Shown here one piece after another: positions 1 through 11,320 of a stretch of 64,000 nt of DNA (position 1 is the stretch's first letter; each line of letters starts with the position of its first letter). The notes beneath the pieces were generated by a model. That model was not told where the DNA came from and ran no database searches. It saw only the letters and a list, made by a program, of their open reading frames with translations. The translations under genes were made by a program, and so were the position numbers. The DNA comes from Chrysaora quinquecirrha (lineage: Eukaryota; Cnidaria; Scyphozoa; Semaeostomeae; Pelagiidae), in NCBI GenBank assembly GCA_014526335.1, contig JACTAT010000003.1, positions 291,431 to 355,430 on the forward strand, in the 5' to 3' direction.

Positions 1-530
1 GGTGAAGAGCTCCTTTCTTGCTGCATTTATTGATTCTTGGCTGCTTGTTGTATCGTATAATAGGATAATGAATCGTTCTATTACGGAGATATGAGCATCA
101 GGCAAGACATTAGGAGCTTGTGACAATGCTAAGAGAACATCTGTTAAAGCCTCATACACTTTCCAGGCCTTCCATGCTCTTTTCTTACCGATACCAGCAA
201 AAAATGACAGTATCACACCCGGTAAGTGAGTGGAACAATGGTAATGTCTGCATTAATGCAACACATTCGACGGGCCGTCTACCAAGGAGCTCATGTTTGG
301 GGACAATGTCTTGTTAAGTGTCGAGAAACTCCAAAACCCGATGAATGGGGGTGGCAATGTGACCAGAATGGTTCATGGTGTCCGTTATGGACTACTCCTC
401 CTGATGCATCAGCGGCCTGCCAGGAACTAATCAAATGCTCCTGTAAGCAAAGATGTGGTGGACGATGCAAATGCGTGAATGCTTGACTTACGTGTACTGC
501 TATGTGCAAATGCAATGGAGAGTGCTAATA
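1..530. pseudogene. Inverted fragment of a dispersed Cys-rich (CXC-type) gene family
   Basis: Two halves of one protein lie head to head. On the minus strand, about 258 down to 1, the frame reads LPLFHSLTGCDTVIFFAGIG and runs on to a segment ending ARKELFT at the window edge. On the plus strand, 241-520, the next part reads ALMQHIRRAVYQGAHVWGQ, then a Trp-rich stretch (WGWQCDQNGSWCPLWTTPP) and a Cys-rich CXC-like tail (CSCKQRCGGRCKC). An in-frame TGA at 484-486 interrupts the Cys tail, which continues as LTCTAMCKCNGEC. The two halves meet at the perfect palindrome TGCATTAATGCA (249-260). I recall this protein family as multi-copy and uncharacterised in cnidarians and sponges. The inversion and stop make it a dead copy. 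Its function is unknown; a DNA- or metal-binding Cys tail is only a guess. Confidence 0.6.
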
Positions 531-814
531 TAAGCCTATGATATCTCTGCCCACTTTTTTATGTCGATGGATAATATTTCGTATTAATTTTTCAGGTATT
601 ATATTCAAGTGTCCCAGCGTAATTCAACAGACGTGAGGAACATTTCAGAATGGGCCCATACTCGTTTATCTCGTTATCGTTATACTAAGAATAAATTGCT
701 ACTATCCGTTTTTAATTTCATTAGTTACAGCAGTTATATCAGTTACATTAGTTTTACTGTTGTATACGTTTTCATTTCAGGGGATTGGGCCCTAGCACCC
801 CTTTCTAAAAATAA
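531..814. other. Intergenic stretch without a recognisable feature
   Basis: I see only AT-rich sequence and short chance frames between the Cys-rich fragment and the 3' edge of the LINE. A run of TTAC-containing short repeats near 720-765 (CAGTTATATCAGTTACATTAG) is too short to classify. Confidence 0.5.
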
Positions 815-1475
815 CTTATAATGTTGCAAATCATAGGGATTTCTCATTGAGTGATTCAGGTTCATAGAGGATTTAAATTTAAGTAGCTGCTGCATGAAAG
901 AAGGATTTAAATTCTTCATTGTCTTATAGATTTCGATACAGAAGCTACGTAAGCGAGAAACATGCATAATGCATCTTCCAGCACGTTGTAATAATTCTTC
1001 ATATGAACTGTTGTTATCATCATATTGAAATCGTAAAGCACGTTATTGTATCCGTTCACCCTTATGCAGAGATTTAGCAGATGAAAAATGCCATAGAAGA
1101 GGACAATAATTGAAATTTGAATACACAAAACTATGGACTAGAAGTTTCCTTGTTTCTAAACCAATAAATCGTTTTAATCTTTGCAAAACATTCAGCTGAT
1201 TCGCTGCTTTTTTACACAAATCGGAAATATGAGGATAAAAATTCAGCTTATTATCAACTTTTACACCAAGAAGTTTCACAGCGGATTCTATTTCTACATT
1301 ATGACCCTTAATGCTAATGTTGATACCAGTGGTGTCAGATTGTCCTTCTTTACAACTATGGCATGAAATTTATCAGGATTAGCAATCATTTCATTGTAAG
1401 CTAGCCAATCCAAGGCAACATTGGACTCGTCTTCCAAAACTTTTACTAGATCAGGTATATTCTTTGAGAAAAAAC

Positions 1476-3137
1476 CTAGGGTTTTGTCGTCAGCATAGTT
1501 GTAAATAGTTGCTTGTTGTATAAATAAAAAAGGTCATTTATATAAAAGTTAAAAAGAATAGGACCTAAAACTGAGCCTTGAGGAACACCTGAGAGGAGAG
1601 TCTGAAATGAACTATAGGTGTTATTTATTCTAACGCACTGCTTACGTCGCTTGAGATAAGAATATATATAAACCAAAGAGCTTTCATTAAATCCGTATGC
1701 AGAGAGTTTTGCAATCAGAAGATCGTGGGGAATGCAGTCAAATGCTTTTGAGAGATCCATTAGGACTGCGCCTACAACATGATTAGTATCGAGCTTAGAC
1801 CTGGTATTATTTATTCTAACACACTGCTTATGTCGCATGAGATAAGAATATATATAAACAAAAGAGTTTTCATTAAATCTGTATGAAAAGAGTTTAGCAA
1901 TCAGAAGATCGGGCGGAATGCAGTCAAATGCTTTTGAGAGATCCATTGGGACTGAGTCAAATGCTTTTGAGAGATCCATTGGGACTGCGCCTACAACATG
2001 ATTAGTATCGAGCTTAGACCTCCAGTCTTCAACTAGTCGAATTAATACATGCTGGGTACTATAAGATTTTATGTAAGCAGCAATAAAAACAGAGAGGGTC
2101 TTATCAAGGTCATTTATATAAAAGTTAAAAAGAATAGGACCTAAAACTGAGCCTTGAGGAACATCTGAGAGGAGAGTCTGAAATGAACTATAGGTATTAT
2201 TTATTCTAACACACTGCTTATGTCGCATGAGATAAGAATATATATAAACAAAAGAGTTTTCATTAAATCTGTATGAAAAGAGTTTAGCAATCAGAAGATC
2301 GGGCGGAATGCAGTCAAATGCTTTTGAGAGATCCATTGGGACTGAGTCAAATGCTTTTGAGAGATCCATTAGGACTGCGCCTACAACATGATTAGTATCG
2401 AGCTTAGACCTCCAGTCTTCAACTAGTCGAATTAATACATGCTGGGTACTATAAGATTTTATGTAAGCAGCAATAAAAACAGAGAGGGTCTTATCAAGGT
2501 CATTTATATAAAAGTTAAAAAGAATAGGACCTAAAACTGAGCCTTGAGGAACATCTGAGAGGAGAGTCTGAAATGAACTATAGGTGTTATTTATTCTAAC
2601 GCACTGCTTACGTCGCTTGAGATAAGAATATATATAAACCAAAGAGCTTTCATTAAATCCGTATGCAGAGAGTTTTGCAATCAGAAGATCGTGGGGAATG
2701 CAGTCAAATGCTTTTGAGAGATCCATTAGGACTGCACCTACAACATGATTAGTATCGAGCTTAGACCTCCAGTCTTCAACTAGTCGAATTAATACATGCT
2801 TGGTACTATAAGATTTTCTGTACGCAGCAATAAAAACAGAGAGGGTCTTATCAAGATGCGTCATTAACTGTTTCTTAATTATTTTCTCAAAAATTTTAGA
2901 GAAAGCATTTAGCACGCTCACAGGTCGAAAGTTTTTCTCCTTTGTTTGATCTAACTCTCCCTTATCAAGTGGACAAACTGCTGCTCTCTTTCCATTATCC
3001 GGGAACCTACTTTCTCGAATTGAGGTGTTTGTTGCATCAGTTAAAGGTATTGCTAAGTCATTAGCGGCTAAAGATAAAAACCTAGGGGGGATTTGGTCTT
3101 CTCCAGTTGATTTCTTATTATCAACAGACTTTAACAA
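1476..3137 (-). pseudogene. LINE reverse-transcriptase ORF with tandem in-frame palm repeats
   Basis: A 553-codon open frame encodes the RT fingers and palm several times over. The first unit (about 2583-2860) and the last partial unit (about 1621-1802) share one sequence version (YGFNESSLVYIYSYLKRRK). The two middle units (1803-2192 and 2193-2582) share another (YRFNENSFVYIYSYLMRHK) and are nearly identical to each other. Because 390 bp is exactly 130 codons, the frame stays open throughout. Only the last unit leads into the YADD box, and that junction is frameshifted. A working enzyme is unlikely, since a polymerase with three extra half-palms should not fold normally. I read this as a recent tandem duplication inside a dead element. 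Confidence 0.75.
1621..2860. repeat. 390-bp tandem repeat, about 3.2 copies, inside the LINE RT
   Basis: The landmark GTxTTATTTATTCTAAC recurs at 1620, 1803, 2193 and 2583. The last three are spaced by exactly 390 bp, while the first block is a partial 183-bp copy. The middle two units also carry a short internal duplication of the sequence encoding MDLSKAFD (about 33 bp apart), absent from the outer units. Confidence 0.85.
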
Positions 3138-3205
3138 CTGCCAAACATCGTCTATTCCAACTTCGTGGAAAGAAAAGGGTTCAAAAACCTATTATGACTT
3201 TAAAA

Positions 3206-3869
3206 GTATAAGAATTCTTCAAAAAATAAGGATTGCTCTTGAAGCATAAAATAAATATTAAAGAAGCTTTATTGTCAATGAAAGCATTTAGGTTCTGGAA
3301 CCATCCAATGTCTTTAATGGTATAAATGTTAGAGTTTCGGCAATCGTAGATGATATGGTGCCATTAAAAACAAGAGTTTTAAGAAGGGGTAACTATGGCA
3401 ATTGTTTTACATGTTCAGGTTTTTGAAAACGGTTCCTTATATGTAGTTCGATTTCTCGGTTACGTGAAACACAGGAAAGGGCATTTCATAGCTATAAAAA
3501 GCCGCGCAAATAATTCGTTGATAAATTCTTTGGGTTCTTGGAGGAAAAAACTTCACGCAATGAAGTAAGCCTGTTGGGCGTGACGGTGGCCCTACCGCGT
3601 ATTGGGCAAATATAGATTTTGTTTTTATTCACTTCCAAAAGTATGATTATCAGTGAACACGTGAAAATATGGATCTTTTACAGAGAAATGGCAACTTCAA
3701 TTGAGGTTTTTACACCTTTAAAAGCTTTTGTTCTCTGTGCAAGTGCTTCTCAATCATTTATTAAAATGCCATTGCCACACTAAGTGTTTTGAACAGGTCA
3801 TTGAAAACAGAATAATGCATAGCATAGTTTACAAAACCCTTTCAAACATGGAAAGGCAGGAATAATGAC
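3206..3869. other. Intergenic stretch without a recognisable feature
   Basis: I see no coding potential, terminal repeats or RNA gene here. It sits between the 5' truncation point of the LINE and the degenerate repeat block. Confidence 0.5.
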
Positions 3870-4835
3870 GCTATTAAAACCTGACCCTGATGAGCGATGA
3901 ACGGGAGAACACCAACATTGAAAAAAAAAACAAGAATATGGCACAGGATTAAGGAACGGGACTGAGGACCATGCACAATTTCAGGACTAAAGAACAGGAC
4001 AGAGAAAGAGGACTATGGAACATTAGCTACTTCACGACTAAGGCTTTTAAAGGCTGGGCCCATGAACTGGGATAACGACTGCCGAGCATAATAAATATTG
4101 AGGAACAGGATACAAGAATGACAATGATGCATTGGAAGGAAGGAGACTGACCATAATGAATAATTTCGGATTAAGGAAAATTATCATGGACTAATGACCT
4201 TCCATTAAGACCGTTAAACAGGATTTTCAATGGGACAGGAAAACAGGACCCTCGACGATGCTCATAAACAGGACTACAGAACATGACAATATGGAGATTA
4301 AGGAACAACACACAGAAACGAGACTAAAGCAACGGAAGGTAAAGGACTGACTACAATGAATAATTATCACTTAGAAAAATTTTCATTGTCTAAGGACCTG
4401 GGACTTAGACCAAGGAACAGTACCTTTACTAAGACAAGGAAACAGCTCTCTGGACAATCCTCATTAGCAGAACTAGAGACCATGAAGAATATAAAGATTG
4501 AGGAGTCTCACACAGAAAAAGAACTGAGGAGATGTAAGGAATCGGATTGACTACGAGGAATCATTTCAGGACAAAGAAACATTATCATGGACTAAGGACC
4601 CTGCACTAGCATCAAGGAACAGGACCTTCAGTGAGACCAGGGTACAGGAGCTTGGAATGGGTAGGAACCTGAACTCAACAGAGACCTTGGATATTGTCTG
4701 GACTGATCATTATCATAGACTGAGGACCTTGGACTGGAACCGAGCCACAGGACTGTGATTGGGCTCAGGAAACAGTACCCTGGATTAAGACAAAGGAAAA
4801 GACTGAAGAAAAGAAAAATGTAAGGGACAGGAGGT
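3870..4835. repeat. Degenerate tandem repeat block, GGAACAGGACT type, copy 1
   Basis: The stretch is made of diverged, loosely periodic units. Motifs such as AAGGAACAGGACT, GAGGACCATG and AATAATTTCAGGACTAAGG return every few tens of bases. Units differ by many substitutions and indels, which points to an old minisatellite. The same motif set returns at 12627-13110. The frame at 4356-4550 runs across these units and is not a credible gene. Confidence 0.7.
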
Positions 4836-7663
4836 ATGAAAAGGAAAATGCAATGAATTTTCCAAAGAACTTAAATGCACAGTCCTCTAAAGGCGGATGT
4901 CCTTAAGGCAGAGGTCTTTGCAAGGCAATGGTCAGAGACGGGCAAGGGCTAGTCTTACATACTAATGTTTTAGAAGTCATGGCAACAGTTTTGTCCGAGC
5001 GTTTCCTCCGAGGCTGTGCATTCTATGCTTCTCAAAACTTGCACCCTAATCTCCCATCCGTTGGGAAGTTTTGTCATGACTTGCAACATGTGATATAACT
5101 GCTACCGTTTAAGGGTGAGTTGGAATAACCGCCCTTTTGTCACAAGGCCTTGAAATCTTTTGTCTGGCATATATCACTAGGTTATTAAACGTCAAATACT
5201 ACAAAAAATTAATTTTTATCTTTCCTTATATTATTTACTGGAAAATTACGAAGTTTTCTTAGATTTTAAAATTTTATACGTTTATAATTACACGAATGTT
5301 AAGTGAACCTGATTCAATCGCTTTCTGCAAATGATTTTCTGCCTTCCAATAGACTTTACATATTAGGTAGGGCTAACACTTGCACAGCCTTAGTTATCTT
5401 CACAATGTGGCCTTTAGATGACTATGAAGCTTTGTCTTTTAAATCATTTGTAAATAGAACGGCTGGCGTACGATAGCGGAAGAGAAAACAATTTTAAGAA
5501 ATTCGCGGACAAACGCTCAAAACAAAAACCATCACAATCTGGACGCATTTACTGCGCATTCATTCCTTTATCACAGTGATCTTGAGCAGGAAAAATTGGC
5601 GAAGTCCAAATTGAAGGCCTTTCCCTCTGTCATATATCGATCCCTTCATTGGTGATTCAACACAGAAAAAAAATTAAAAGGCAAGATTTTTGAAAAAAAC
5701 AAGGAAAGTTTTTCAATCCCGATCTTACACAAGCCTTTCTATACATAACTAACTTCTGCCCCAGGCAGGGGAAACATTCTACTGTAAAAGGAAGCTTTTT
5801 CAGTGACTATAATTTTTGGCCTTTTTCTGCGAATTTTGCTGAAAATGTTTCTCAGAAACTCTTCGACCCCTACCTATTTTGCACGAGCTGCTCGTACAAA
5901 AAAACTGATTTCTCTCATAGGCAGGAAAAAGATATCACCAAACTAAATCAAAAAGGACTTGACAAGAGAAGAGAAATATGCCTAGTTGAAACTGTCATGA
6001 TGAGCACCTGACGAGAGTACCACATTTTTTCCACCCGGATCCTAGCGATCCGTTCTATTTACAACTGGATTCCAAGGAAGATTTTATAGACATCCCAGGT
6101 AAAATTTTGAAGAAAACTAAGGCTTTCCTAGTTGTTTAAACTAGAATAAGTCTCCCACTTTGTAGCAATTTTTTTTTCTTTTTTTCCCATCCTTTATTTA
6201 ACGTTGGTTTTAAAATAGCTTTACATCTAAAATGATATAGCTAATAAATACCAACCTACTAAAAACAAAAATAATTATAAAGTTAGGATAAACTAAAAAT
6301 CGAAAGGTTTCCAAAATATTTTACGTTACAAATTACAAAACTAGAAGCTTACCACAAATTACAATATGGAGTTAATTAGAGCCAAAATTAAGGAATCAAA
6401 TTAAGGTTTACGTCAAAATAAAAAAGCATAAATAGTTCAAATTAAGGTTTATTTAATGGAAAACGTTGATTTTAGAAATAACCAATGTTTGCAATATATT
6501 CTGTGCAATAACATCAAGATAACAACGCTTGTAAGGTACTGACAAAAGCATCCGTGCAGTGACTACAACTACCAAAATGCAGCGCGAGCGTTAGCACGTG
6601 TAACGTTATAGTGGGAAAGGCCTATTAGAATGAAATGTCACTACCTAAAATGCATTATAAAGCCAACAAAACCTTTCCCAGTGCCATCACGAAGTTTAAT
6701 CTTGCTTAATAGCAGTACCTGACTTAACAATATGATAAACTATCTATAATTTCTAGCAAACTTCGCTTTGAACGATGTAGATTACTTTTGACAAACTTGA
6801 GAATATACTTTCGAAATTTTATGTATTTTTCCTATTTATTTCTAACTGAAAATCAAAATCACCTTAATGTACTGCCCATTTTCACGTCCTTTTCGAATTC
6901 AAATTTTCCGTAAGCGTGATTAAGCAATTCTAGGGCTAAGTCTAGCAAATTAACAAAAAACGTTACCTTCAATCTTGTATCAATCTTGCACCACTGATTG
7001 TGTGAAACTCGCTAGTACAATTGAAACCTAATCGCAAGACTATAAAATTCTCAAAACGAGGGCTTGTTTAATGCAATCCTAAACAAGCACTCGCAAATTA
7101 ACTGATTCTATGAAAACAATTAATCTTATTTAAAGCTAGGCGGGAGTTTTCTTACCGAAGTGCCTTCTTGCTTAATGCCAAGAAGCAAGAACGAGAAAGA
7201 CCAATGCTAAAAGCTGTCCGCCAATCCATACTGATATTCAAGGCTCGACAGACAAATTCGACCATAGTTTCACGAAGAATCAAAAAAGCGATCGAAATCA
7301 ATGACGAAAACAAAAGAACAATCAATTTCTTGCATTACAATAGATTACAATGAACAAACAAAACTTTCGCAGTGCATCATCGCAAACAATAAAACAATGC
7401 GAAATCCGACGATATGAAACACCAAAATGCCCACTATACCTATAACTCGTGTTTACTGTAAATCCAAAATTAAACTAATGCGTTGCTCTGGATGTGCAGG
7501 ATGTTTATTTACCTATGCGAAAAAGCAATTCAGATATTCCATAACAATAATTCTATTTACCCTACAAGGTGGCTAAAAATTCTAAGGTTGACAGGAAATC
7601 GTAAGTTAATGATAAATTTCAATACAAGGACTGCGACGAAAAACAAAATTGATGAACAGTATA
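4836..7663. other. Long AT-rich intergenic stretch without supported features
   Basis: No ORF above 75 codons, no family resemblance and no clear terminal inverted repeats were found. The short frames at 7168-7353 and 7483-7707 have the composition of translated AT-rich noncoding DNA. I did not find a tRNA-like fold, but such genes are easy to miss by eye. Confidence 0.45.
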
Positions 7664-8022
7664 GAAATGAAAGAAACGACAAATCCAGTAGAGTATATTT
7701 GAGATAAATCCAAGCAAAAATTATTACGGTTTAGCCGATCTTTGCAAAGAAAAAACTACATTATCAAAATACGACTTAGACGTTTCGATTCACACTGGAA
7801 TCATCATCAGTAATGAAAAATTACAGGAGAAAGAAGCATATTTAATTGCAAAGTCATTAACATGATAAAAAAATACTCATGCAAGGCAAATGGTAAGTTA
7901 CAATACAAATTCTTTTTAAGTAAGCAAACTTAACAAAAACAAAAAACAAAGAACCTAAAACAGGGTCAAATAAAATAAAGGGCGTTTGGGAGTTGAGAGA
8001 AGGACGATCACGCAAAATAAGT
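7664..8022. repeat. Left inverted repeat of the Penelope-like element
   Basis: This is the reverse-complement partner of 9838-10168. The best-preserved part is around 7765-7830 (TTTCGATTCACACTGGAATC), matched at about 10035-10060 on the opposite strand. Confidence 0.75.
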
Positions 8023-8469
8023 AAACTTTCGTTTAATAACTAAAATTACGATTTCCTGCCAAAATTCCAATGTCTACCATAATTGAACGACGATAAAGCA
8101 GCTCCGGTCTTCAAGCCTTCTGTTGAAATGAAAACTGGACAATAAATTCTGCGAAGCGACTCTGGATCTTGGTTTTCTTTCTAACTGTAAGTTTTTTGGT
8201 GTTGTCCCCAAATTAATCCATTTTCGTCTGGCTAACTCAAGACTTGGCTCTTCACCAACTTATCATAAACGCAGACAGAGATTTCTCACGCTGGAAATAC
8301 AGAACAGAAGAAACATTTGAAGAAAGTCGGAGATAAGTTAAATTTCTTTCTTTCGAACTTTTGGACAATATTTTCACGTTTTGAATACAATCACTTAGTT
8401 AATTTTATTATTACCTTTAACATTAGATTTTTTCAGAGGGCTGAAATTCTTCAAAACAGCAAACTTGAA

Positions 8470-9760
8470 AACCTAAAACGTGAATACCTCTCTGCTGGCA
8501 TAGACCCTGATAGAAGTCTTCTATAACTACTCCAACTACATTTTGTCGGATATAGAAAAGAAGGTTCTCTCTCGAGGCCTTAACTTCGGTATTCGCTCTG
8601 ACAAATTGGATTAATGCAACTTCCTCACACCTAAAAATAAGCTTAAGGAAATCGGGCTTTCAGCCTATCACTCTTATTATCCACATAGATTACCTCTTAA
8701 TATCAGTAAAGCTGAATCACTAGCCTTGAAAACCTGTCTAAGAAACGTGATATTATTATCCTTCGCCCTGATAAAGGTAACGGTGTTGCCACCCTTAACC
8801 GACTGACTACAACTCGAAAGTTGAGTCCCTCCTTGACGATTCATCTAAATTTAAACCTCTTGATAATGACATTCTAGAACTCTGTATTAAAAGGGAAAAT
8901 ACATTCATTCGCTTTCTTCGGGATAAATTACTTACAACACACCACACTTCTCCTAATATTTACAAAAATCTGTGTCCCACTGGTAGTAATCCAGGAGTTT
9001 TCTATGGTCCCCCAAAAATCCATAAAACTGGTTGTCCTGTCAGACCTATTCTTTCGGCTATCGGCACTTACAATTAGAAATTAGTTAAGTTTATTGTTCC
9101 TATCCTCCATCCATTTATTGTCAACGAATACTCTATAAAGAATTCCTTTTCATTTGTTGTTGAAGTTTCTTCTTTTAAAAGCAGTGAACCTCTCGTTATG
9201 GGTAGCTTCGATGTTTCCAGCTTTTTTACTAATATACCCCATCATGAAACCATTGACATTTGCATTGATTTGCCCTTAAAAGATTCCGATCTCAACAAGT
9301 ATGATAGTTGTTTCTTTAATCGTGCACAGTTTTCTCAGCTTCTTAAATTGGCTGTTAAAGATAATCATTTTATATATCATAATTCTCTTTATGATTAAAT
9401 TGACGGAGTTGCCATGGACTCTCCTGTTTGTCCCTCTCTAGCTAATATTTTCATGGTCTTCTTGGAGAACCAGTTCTTATCTAATTGCCATGCTGACTTT
9501 AAGCCTATTCTATATCATAGATATGTTAATGATACTTTTTGTCTGTTTAAACACAAAGACAATGTTAATTTGTCTCTTAATTTCATCAACTCTTAACATA
9601 ATGATATCAAATTAACAGTCGAGTTTGAAAACGATGTTTCTTTGCCCCTTTTAAATGCTCTTGTCTCTCGTATTGGTTATGAAATTTCGACCAGGTTGTA
9701 TAGAAAGAAGACCTTTACAGGTCTATATATGGTATTTCTAGTCTTACACATATTAAGTAG
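8470..9760 (+). pseudogene. Penelope-like reverse transcriptase, frameshifted
   Basis: Family motifs appear in order but in changing frames: RPDKGNGV (about 8770), PPKIHKTGCPVRPILSAIGT (about 9010-9065), GSFDVSSFFTNIPHHETIDI (about 9200), DGVAMDSPVCPSLANIFM (about 9403), then RYVNDTFCLF (about 9520) where active members have RYVDDT, and YRKKTFTGLY (about 9700). Loss of one catalytic Asp, plus stops and frameshifts, make it inactive. The chain breaks off soon after the FTGLY motif. Identity rests on recalled family motifs, not an alignment. Confidence 0.8.
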
Positions 9761-9837
9761 GTGAAAGGCTAGACAAACTGCTATTTCTATAATACAAGGA
9801 GTTACAAATTATTTTGATTTACTCATCCACGAACGTT

Positions 9838-10168
9838 TATTTATTTTGCGCAATTGTCCTTCTCTCAACTCCCAAACGCCCTTTATTCCTTTGACCCTGT
9901 TTTAGATTCTTTGTTATTATTTTCTTGTTTGTGTCAACTTTGCTTCCTTACACGAGTATTTTATTTTATTATTATGTTAATCACTTTGCATTTTAATATG
10001 GTTCTTTCTCCTGTAATTTTTCATTACTGATGACGATTCCAGTGTGAATCGAAATGTTTAAGTCGTATTTTAATAATGTAGTCTTTTCTTTACGAAAATT
10101 GGCTATGCCGGAATCACTTTTGCGTTGATTTAAATATACTCTAGTGGATTTGTCGTCTCATTCATGTT
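9838..10168. repeat. Right inverted repeat of the Penelope-like element
   Basis: Reverse complement of 7664-8022, with scattered substitutions and small indels. It abuts the truncated end of the RT remnant. Confidence 0.75.
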
Positions 10169-11094
10169 TATACTGGTTTATCAATTATGTTACTCGTCGT
10201 CGCACGATTAAGGGGCTTTTGCATTTTTTTGCTTGTAACCGTTAATTCCATGTCTGAGCTTAAATTTTCGACAATAGACGGCTTATTGACATCTCTCTTA
10301 TTGACATCGCCCCTTCATTTTTCATTATCTGCTGCAGCCTCTGGGGTGAGTGGGGCAAACCTTTGCTATGCGCCACTGGTGCCTGTTTGGAAATCGCGAG
10401 ATTGTCCTCCATAACTAGATTCTATTGTGATCAGGAGGAGATTATCTCTCATTCTACGACAGCACAACTGGATGGCTGAGTTGTAAGATTGGCAGCCTCT
10501 CGTGGCACATCACATGATAAGGCAAAACTCCCGTTTTTTTTATTTTGTGATTTTAATAGTCTAAAATTCTTTTTTAATGTCTAAAAGTCACTTCACAAAA
10601 AATTCACTGTTTTTTGAATTATTTTATTACCTATTTTTTTATTTCAATTTTTATTTCAATTCAAATTGAGTTGCAAATTGAATTTGTTCTTATTCAAATT
10701 TAATTGCAATTGATATTTTAATTTTACCTTACTTTCCAATATGTTTTCATTTTAGTTTTACTTTTAATTTTTAACTTTTCAATGTACTTTTTATTTTAAT
10801 TTGCTTTTATTAAATTTTACTGTAATTATATGTTACCTCTACTTTACTTTTCATTATGTTTTCATTTCAGTCTTAAATTTTTAATTTTTAATAACATAAG
10901 ATTAATCTTTAACTTTTAATTTCATTGATATAAGATTAACATTACAATTAAGATTAAGTTTCACAAGAAGACTGAGATTGATTATAAGTGAAGATTAAAG
11001 ATTGAGAAGAATTTTAAGTTTCAGTTTCATCTTAGTTAGATTAACATTAAGATTTAAGAATTAAATCAAGATTTAAATTATAACTTTGAATTTG
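10169..11094. other. AT-rich, low-complexity intergenic stretch
   Basis: From about 10530 the sequence is dominated by repeated TTTTAATTT/ATTTCAATT words and then by GATTAAG/AAGATTAA words. The 75-codon frame at 10187-10414 has no recognisable motif. I call nothing here. Confidence 0.6.
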
Positions 11095-11262
11095 AGACAA
11101 AGACCAAGACTAAGACTAAGACTAAAACCAAGACTAAGACTAAGAATAAGACTAAGACTAAGACTAGACTAAGACTAAGACTAAGACTAAGACTAAGACT
11201 AAGACTAAGACTAAGACTAAGACTCAGACTCAGACTAAGACTAAGACTAAGATTAAGATTAA
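11095..11262. repeat. Simple repeat (AAGACT)n
   Basis: About 26 copies of the hexamer GACTAA follow each other with a few interruptions (AAAACC, AGAATA, GACTCA). It abuts the flank of the foldback element that begins at 11321. Confidence 0.95.
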
Positions 11263-11320
11263 TGGAAGATGTTCAAAGGAATATGAACAATAACAAAACT
11301 GAGGAAAAATACCATGGAAC

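Larger units (their letters stand above)
815..3205 (-). mobile_element. CR1/L2-type LINE, truncated at both ends, with amplified reverse-transcriptase core
   Basis: On the minus strand an ORF2-like reverse transcriptase runs from about 3205 down to 815. It starts within the region N-terminal to the RT (EVGIDDVWQLLKSVDNKKST), passes fingers and palm (LMDLSKAFDCIPHDLL, VPQGSVLGPILFNFYINDL), reaches the catalytic YADD box (NYADDKTLGFF, near 1470-1500), and ends in the thumb and C-terminal domain (VKLLGVKVDNKL, then a segment ending near NPYDLQHYK). The endonuclease domain and the 3' end are missing. The frame shifts near 1505 and 1325 and there is a stop near 1064, so the copy is inactive. The RT core is present as 390-bp tandem repeats, described separately. 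Confidence 0.85.
7664..10168 (+). mobile_element. Penelope-like element, degenerate, with inverted flanking repeats
   Basis: A decayed Penelope-like reverse transcriptase on the plus strand (about 8470-9760) is bracketed by two long inverted repeats of roughly 330-360 bp: 7664-8022 and 9838-10168. Matching landmarks are ACGACAAATCCAGTAGAGTA on the left and its near reverse complement at the right edge, and GGGCGTTTGGGAGTTGAGAG (7980) against CTCTCAACTCCCAAACGCCC (about 9865). Penelope-like elements are known to carry LTR-like repeats in direct or inverted order, which fits. The GIY-YIG endonuclease normally found C-terminal to the RT is not visible, so the element seems 3'-deleted. Confidence 0.8.
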
